This document shows, one piece after another, positions 5,322 to 7,618 of a DNA stretch of 7,618 nucleotides. How positions within the stretch are numbered: position 1 is the stretch's first letter; each line of letters opens with the position of its first letter. Both the position numbers and the translations under genes were made by a program. This DNA comes from an uncultured Prevotellaceae bacterium (lineage in GTDB: Bacteria > Bacteroidota > Bacteroidia > Bacteroidales > Bacteroidaceae). The stretch covers positions 1 through 7,618 of the forward strand of contig CATXZX010000073.1 in the NCBI GenBank assembly GCA_958404085.1. Direction: 5' to 3'. Under the pieces are notes generated by a model. The model worked only from the letters and a program-made list of their open reading frames with translations. It was not told the DNA's origin and did not search any database.

Positions 5322-7430
5322 ATGAAACTGAAAAAAGTAATCCTTGCATTGCTGGTAAGCTGCACGGCATTTACCGGCTATGCAAAAACGCTCCGCGTTG
5401 CCTGCGTCGGAAACAGCATCACCTATGGTGCCGGCATCGCAAACCGGGAGAAAAACAGCTATCCCGCACAGTTACAGTATTTCTTAGGCGACGGGTATGA
5501 AGTCCGCAACTTCGGTGTGTCGGGAACCACCCTGCTCCACAAGGGCGACTACCCCTACATCAAGACCCGGGCATACGCCGAGTCGCAGTCGTACGCCCCC
5601 GACATTGTCCTGATAAAGCTCGGGACGAACGACTCGAAACCACAGAACATTTGCCACGTAGCCGACTTCAAGAAAGAGTACAAAGCATTGATAGACACGT
5701 ACCGCAACCTGCCCTCGCACCCGCGTATCGTCATGCTCACACCGGTACGTTGCTTCCTGCCCGACCAGACGCACATCAGCGAAGAACGCATCCGCAAACA
5801 ACTGGTACCCATCCTGTACGAAATAGCCTGTGAGGAAGGACTCGAAATCATAGATCTCCAGCGTCTTCTGGGCCAGCAATGGGAAAGTTACCTCATTCCC
5901 GACCGCATCCACCCCTCTTCCATCGGTGCCGGCTACGTAGCCCGGCATATAGGCGAGGTGCTGCTCACACCGCGTGCGGAGTCCGGTACGAAGACAGGCT
6001 TCAGCGGCCGGAAATTCAACTTCTACGGTCACCAGGGCTACGACTTCAAGCTCGACGGAAAGACCGACTGCCGGGTGGTAGTCCCCGAAAAACCGGCTCA
6101 GGGCATGCCCTGGGTACTCCGCGCACGTTTCTGGGGGCACGAACCGCAGACCGACATTGCACTGCTCGAACGCGGTTTCCACATTGCCTACTGCGACGTG
6201 GCCGACCTCTACGGCTCCGACGAAGCCATCAGGCGCTGGGATGCTTTCTACAACTACATGAAAAAACAGGGACTCAACAAAAAGGTCGTACTCGAGGGCA
6301 TGAGCCGCGGCGGACTGATAGTCTACAACTGGGCGGCACGCCATCCGTCGCAAGTGGCAGGCATCTATGCCGACGCACCCGTCATGGACCTGAAGAGCTG
6401 GCCGATGGGCCAGAACAAGGGTAAGCGCTCCGACACCGACGTAAAGCAGATGCTGAAAGCATACGGATGGACATTGGAGAGCGAAGCGCTCCAATGGAAG
6501 AAAAATCCGATAGACCACGCCAAAAAGGTGAAGAACATCCCCATCCTGCACGTTGTGGGAACGACCGACCAGGTAGTGCCTGTGGCCGAGAACACGGATG
6601 TGTTCGAACAACGGATGGCCGCCTGCGGTGTCAAACTGAACGTCATCCGCAAAAAGGGCGTCGACCACCATCCCCACTCGCTCTTCAATCCGGCTCCCAT
6701 CGTACGCTTCGCACTGCGCGCCACAGGACTTTACATCAATCCCTGCACACATCCCTTCTGCGGCAACGAGTATCGCATCGGTGCCGGATGGACTGAGGGG
6801 TCCGAATGGCACTCCGTGGCACAGGACATCGTGGAAACCGTACAAGGCAAGCAGCTCGACTGGCTTTGGCTGGGCAACAGCATCACACAGGGACTGGGCG
6901 GAACGCGCAAACGGGTCACTTATAAACCGGGAAAAGCCATCGCCGACAAACTTCTGGGCGCCGGACGCTGGGAATCGGCCGGTATCTCGGGCGACCGCAC
7001 CGAGAATGTACTCTGGCGCGTCGAACAGGGCGGCTACGACGCTTCCAACCCGAAACATGTGGTCGTGTCCATCGGCATCAACAACTACTTTGACGGCGAC
7101 GAGCCGACCGACGTGGCACAGGGCATACGCGCCGTGGCCGAAGCAGCCAAACGCCACTTCCCGACATCGTCCATCCACGTAATAGGTCTGTTACCCGGAG
7201 GATTGAAAGAGGGCGATGCGCTACGCACCTACTACAACTGCGTACGGGCCTCGCTGAACGCCATGAAATGGAAAGGCTTCGACTATATCGACGCGACACC
7301 GTGGTTCGTTTCGCCCGACGGCAACATGAAAGAAGGGCTTTACAGTGGCGACGGCATCCACCTCACGGCCAAAGGATACGAGACCTGGTGTTCCCAACTG
7401 CTCGAACATGTGCAAAAACAACAACGCTAA
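5322..7430 (+). CDS. Secreted three-domain hydrolase: SGNH esterase - alpha/beta-hydrolase - SGNH esterase
   Basis: This 702-residue protein has an N-terminal signal peptide (1-21, cleaved after G-Y-A). Domain 1 (about 23-215) is an SGNH/GDSL esterase: S32 in G-N-S-I-T-Y-G, G68 in G-V-S-G, N103 in G-T-N-D, and D194/H197 in P-D-R-I-H-P. Domain 2 (about 230-470) is an alpha/beta-hydrolase with nucleophile S328 in G-M-S-R-G-G, likely acid D416 in G-T-T-D-Q, and His in D-H-H-P-H (449, 450 or 452). Domain 3 (about 490-700) is a second, divergent SGNH unit: S520 in G-N-S-I-T-Q-G, G557 in I-S-G-D-R-T, N587 in G-I-N-N, and D677/H680 in D-G-I-H-L. All three catalytic sets look intact. SGNH enzymes of this kind usually remove O-acetyl groups from glycans. 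The neighbour GH20 gene and the size recall the large sialate O-acetylesterases (EstA/NanS) of Bacteroidetes, but this is an inference from memory. Substrates could equally be plant or bacterial polysaccharide esters. Confidence 0.9.
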   Translation: MKLKKVILALLVSCTAFTGYAKTLRVACVGNSITYGAGIANREKNSYPAQLQYFLGDGYEVRNFGVSGTTLLHKGDYPYIKTRAYAESQSYAPDIVLIKLGTNDSKPQNICHVADFKKEYKALIDTYRNLPSHPRIVMLTPVRCFLPDQTHISEERIRKQLVPILYEIACEEGLEIIDLQRLLGQQWESYLIPDRIHPSSIGAGYVARHIGEVLLTPRAESGTKTGFSGRKFNFYGHQGYDFKLDGKTDCRVVVPEKPAQGMPWVLRARFWGHEPQTDIALLERGFHIAYCDVADLYGSDEAIRRWDAFYNYMKKQGLNKKVVLEGMSRGGLIVYNWAARHPSQVAGIYADAPVMDLKSWPMGQNKGKRSDTDVKQMLKAYGWTLESEALQWKKNPIDHAKKVKNIPILHVVGTTDQVVPVAENTDVFEQRMAACGVKLNVIRKKGVDHHPHSLFNPAPIVRFALRATGLYINPCTHPFCGNEYRIGAGWTEGSEWHSVAQDIVETVQGKQLDWLWLGNSITQGLGGTRKRVTYKPGKAIADKLLGAGRWESAGISGDRTENVLWRVEQGGYDASNPKHVVVSIGINNYFDGDEPTDVAQGIRAVAEAAKRHFPTSSIHVIGLLPGGLKEGDALRTYYNCVRASLNAMKWKGFDYIDATPWFVSPDGNMKEGLYSGDGIHLTAKGYETWCSQLLEHVQKQQR

Positions 7431-7436
7431 AAAAAC

Positions 7437-7472
7437 TTACCTCGGAGCTATTTCGAAATAACTCCGAGGTAA
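7437..7472. repeat. Hairpin downstream of the esterase gene, with nested palindrome
   Basis: TTACCTCGGAG (7437-7447) pairs with CTCCGAGGTAA (7462-7472) over 11 bp. Inside, after a single C-A mismatch, lies the 12-bp palindrome TATTTCGAAATA (7449-7460). The whole 36-nt element is almost fully self-complementary, leaving essentially no free loop. It begins 6 nt after the esterase stop and probably forms at the mRNA 3' end. Confidence 0.75.
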
Positions 7473-7491
7473 TTCAAAAAAGCAGCGGGCT
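7454..7491 (+). repeat. Dispersed 38-bp intergenic repeat, copy 2
   Basis: Same sequence family as 1691-1728 (33 of 38 identical, same orientation). Here the CTCCGAGGTA core forms the right arm of the hairpin at 7437-7472, and the AGCAG end forms the left arm of the next hairpin. The same sequence is therefore folded into a different structure in the two copies. Confidence 0.8.
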
Positions 7492-7515
7492 CGTAGGCAA
7501 TGAGTCCGCTGCTTT
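7479..7515 (+). terminator. Second hairpin after the esterase gene, terminator-like
   Basis: AAAGCAGCGGGCTC (7479-7492) pairs with GAGTCCGCTGCTTT (7502-7515) over 14 bp with one G-U wobble and a 9-nt loop. A-rich sequence precedes it, and the 3' arm ends in TTT followed by CGTTT, a short interrupted T-run. It is 48 nt after the stop and is the best candidate for the transcript end. The stretch 7516-7587 after it shows nothing I can support. Confidence 0.65.
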
Positions 7516-7587
7516 CGTTTCGGAAAACTGAGGGCATAAAAAACGGAAGCACCGTCCTTCACAGGTACAACCGTCCGCGATAGCGTA

Positions 7588-7618
7588 TTGAAACCTGCGT
7601 GTATAAGTTCTAACTTTG
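7588..7618 (+). promoter_or_regulatory. Bacteroidota-type promoter for a gene beyond the window
   Basis: TTG at 7588-7590 and TAACTTTG at 7611-7618 are 20 nt apart. This fits the -33 (TTTG) and -7 (TAnnTTTG) elements of the Bacteroidota primary sigma factor, with an exact -7 match and normal spacing. Transcription would start just outside the window, on the plus strand. The gene it serves is not visible. Confidence 0.6.

Noticed and set aside
5355..5366. Lipobox-like L-V-S-C at residues 11-14 of the esterase (lipoprotein)
   Set aside because: The hydrophobic stretch continues past the Cys to a good signal peptidase I site (G-Y-A), and the residues after Cys lack the acidic surface-export signal of Bacteroidetes lipoproteins. 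Not fully excluded.
5484..7178. Minus-strand open frame of 564 codons opposite the esterase gene
   Set aside because: It is the antisense shadow of a GC-rich, well-supported gene. The translation is Val/Gly/His-rich with no recognisable domain and no promoter on that strand.
7541..7560. Resemblance of ACGG...CCGTCCTTC to the reverse complement of 1634-1665
   Set aside because: The shared parts are only 9 nt plus an A-run, in a different order; too short to call a repeat.
1..7618. Mobile element, CRISPR array, tRNA or rRNA
   Set aside because: No transposase or integrase, no regularly spaced repeats, and no tRNA- or rRNA-like segments were seen on either strand.

Overview
The window looks like chromosomal DNA of a gut- or mouth-type Bacteroidota, most likely order Bacteroidales. 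Four things point there. The promoters have the Bacteroidota -7 box (TAnnTTTG). Gene starts are preceded by A/T-rich sequence rather than Shine-Dalgarno sites. ftsH is followed directly by cdsA. There are secreted glycan-degrading enzymes of kinds common in this order. Coding DNA is fairly GC-rich, and codon use looks even across all genes, so I see no sign of recent foreign DNA. Genus cannot be set from the sequence alone.

Layout. (1) 1-1564, + strand: the 3' end of ftsH (membrane AAA+ metalloprotease; the window starts inside the gene) overlaps the start of cdsA (CDP-diacylglycerol synthase) by 8 nt. This is a membrane-homeostasis pair, closed by a good intrinsic terminator. (2) 1565-1745: a convergent intergenic region holding that terminator and a perfect 22-bp-arm hairpin. 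(3) 1746-2258, - strand: a small flavin reductase-like FMN-binding protein. (4) 2259-2438: a divergent promoter region with one TAnnTTTG box for each direction. (5) 2439-5210, + strand: a class I SAM-dependent methyltransferase, then after 24 nt a secreted GH20 glycosidase with a C-terminal lectin-like domain, then a terminator. (6) 5322-7430, + strand: a secreted 702-residue protein with three apparently intact hydrolase domains in the order SGNH, alpha/beta-hydrolase, SGNH. (7) 7431-7618: two tandem hairpins, then a good Bacteroidota promoter at the very edge that must serve a gene outside the window.

How the genes may work together. FtsH and CdsA are housekeeping. The GH20 enzyme and the triple-domain esterase both carry signal peptides and stand side by side. 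The simplest reading is cooperation in trimming O-acylated host or dietary glycans: the esterase removes ester groups and the GH20 enzyme removes HexNAc or a HexNAc-containing disaccharide. From general knowledge, sialic-acid foraging loci of Bacteroidetes pair a hexosaminidase with a large sialate O-acetylesterase, but no sialidase, transporter or SusC/D pair is visible here, so the substrate is unproven.

The least expected observations are three. One is the three-domain esterase. Another is the GH20 active site, which departs from the usual hexosaminidase motif (HIGTDEYS, and WND in place of WxE). The third is a dispersed 38-bp intergenic repeat (33 of 38 positions identical) that lies downstream of two unrelated genes 5.7 kb apart, folded into a different hairpin in each copy.
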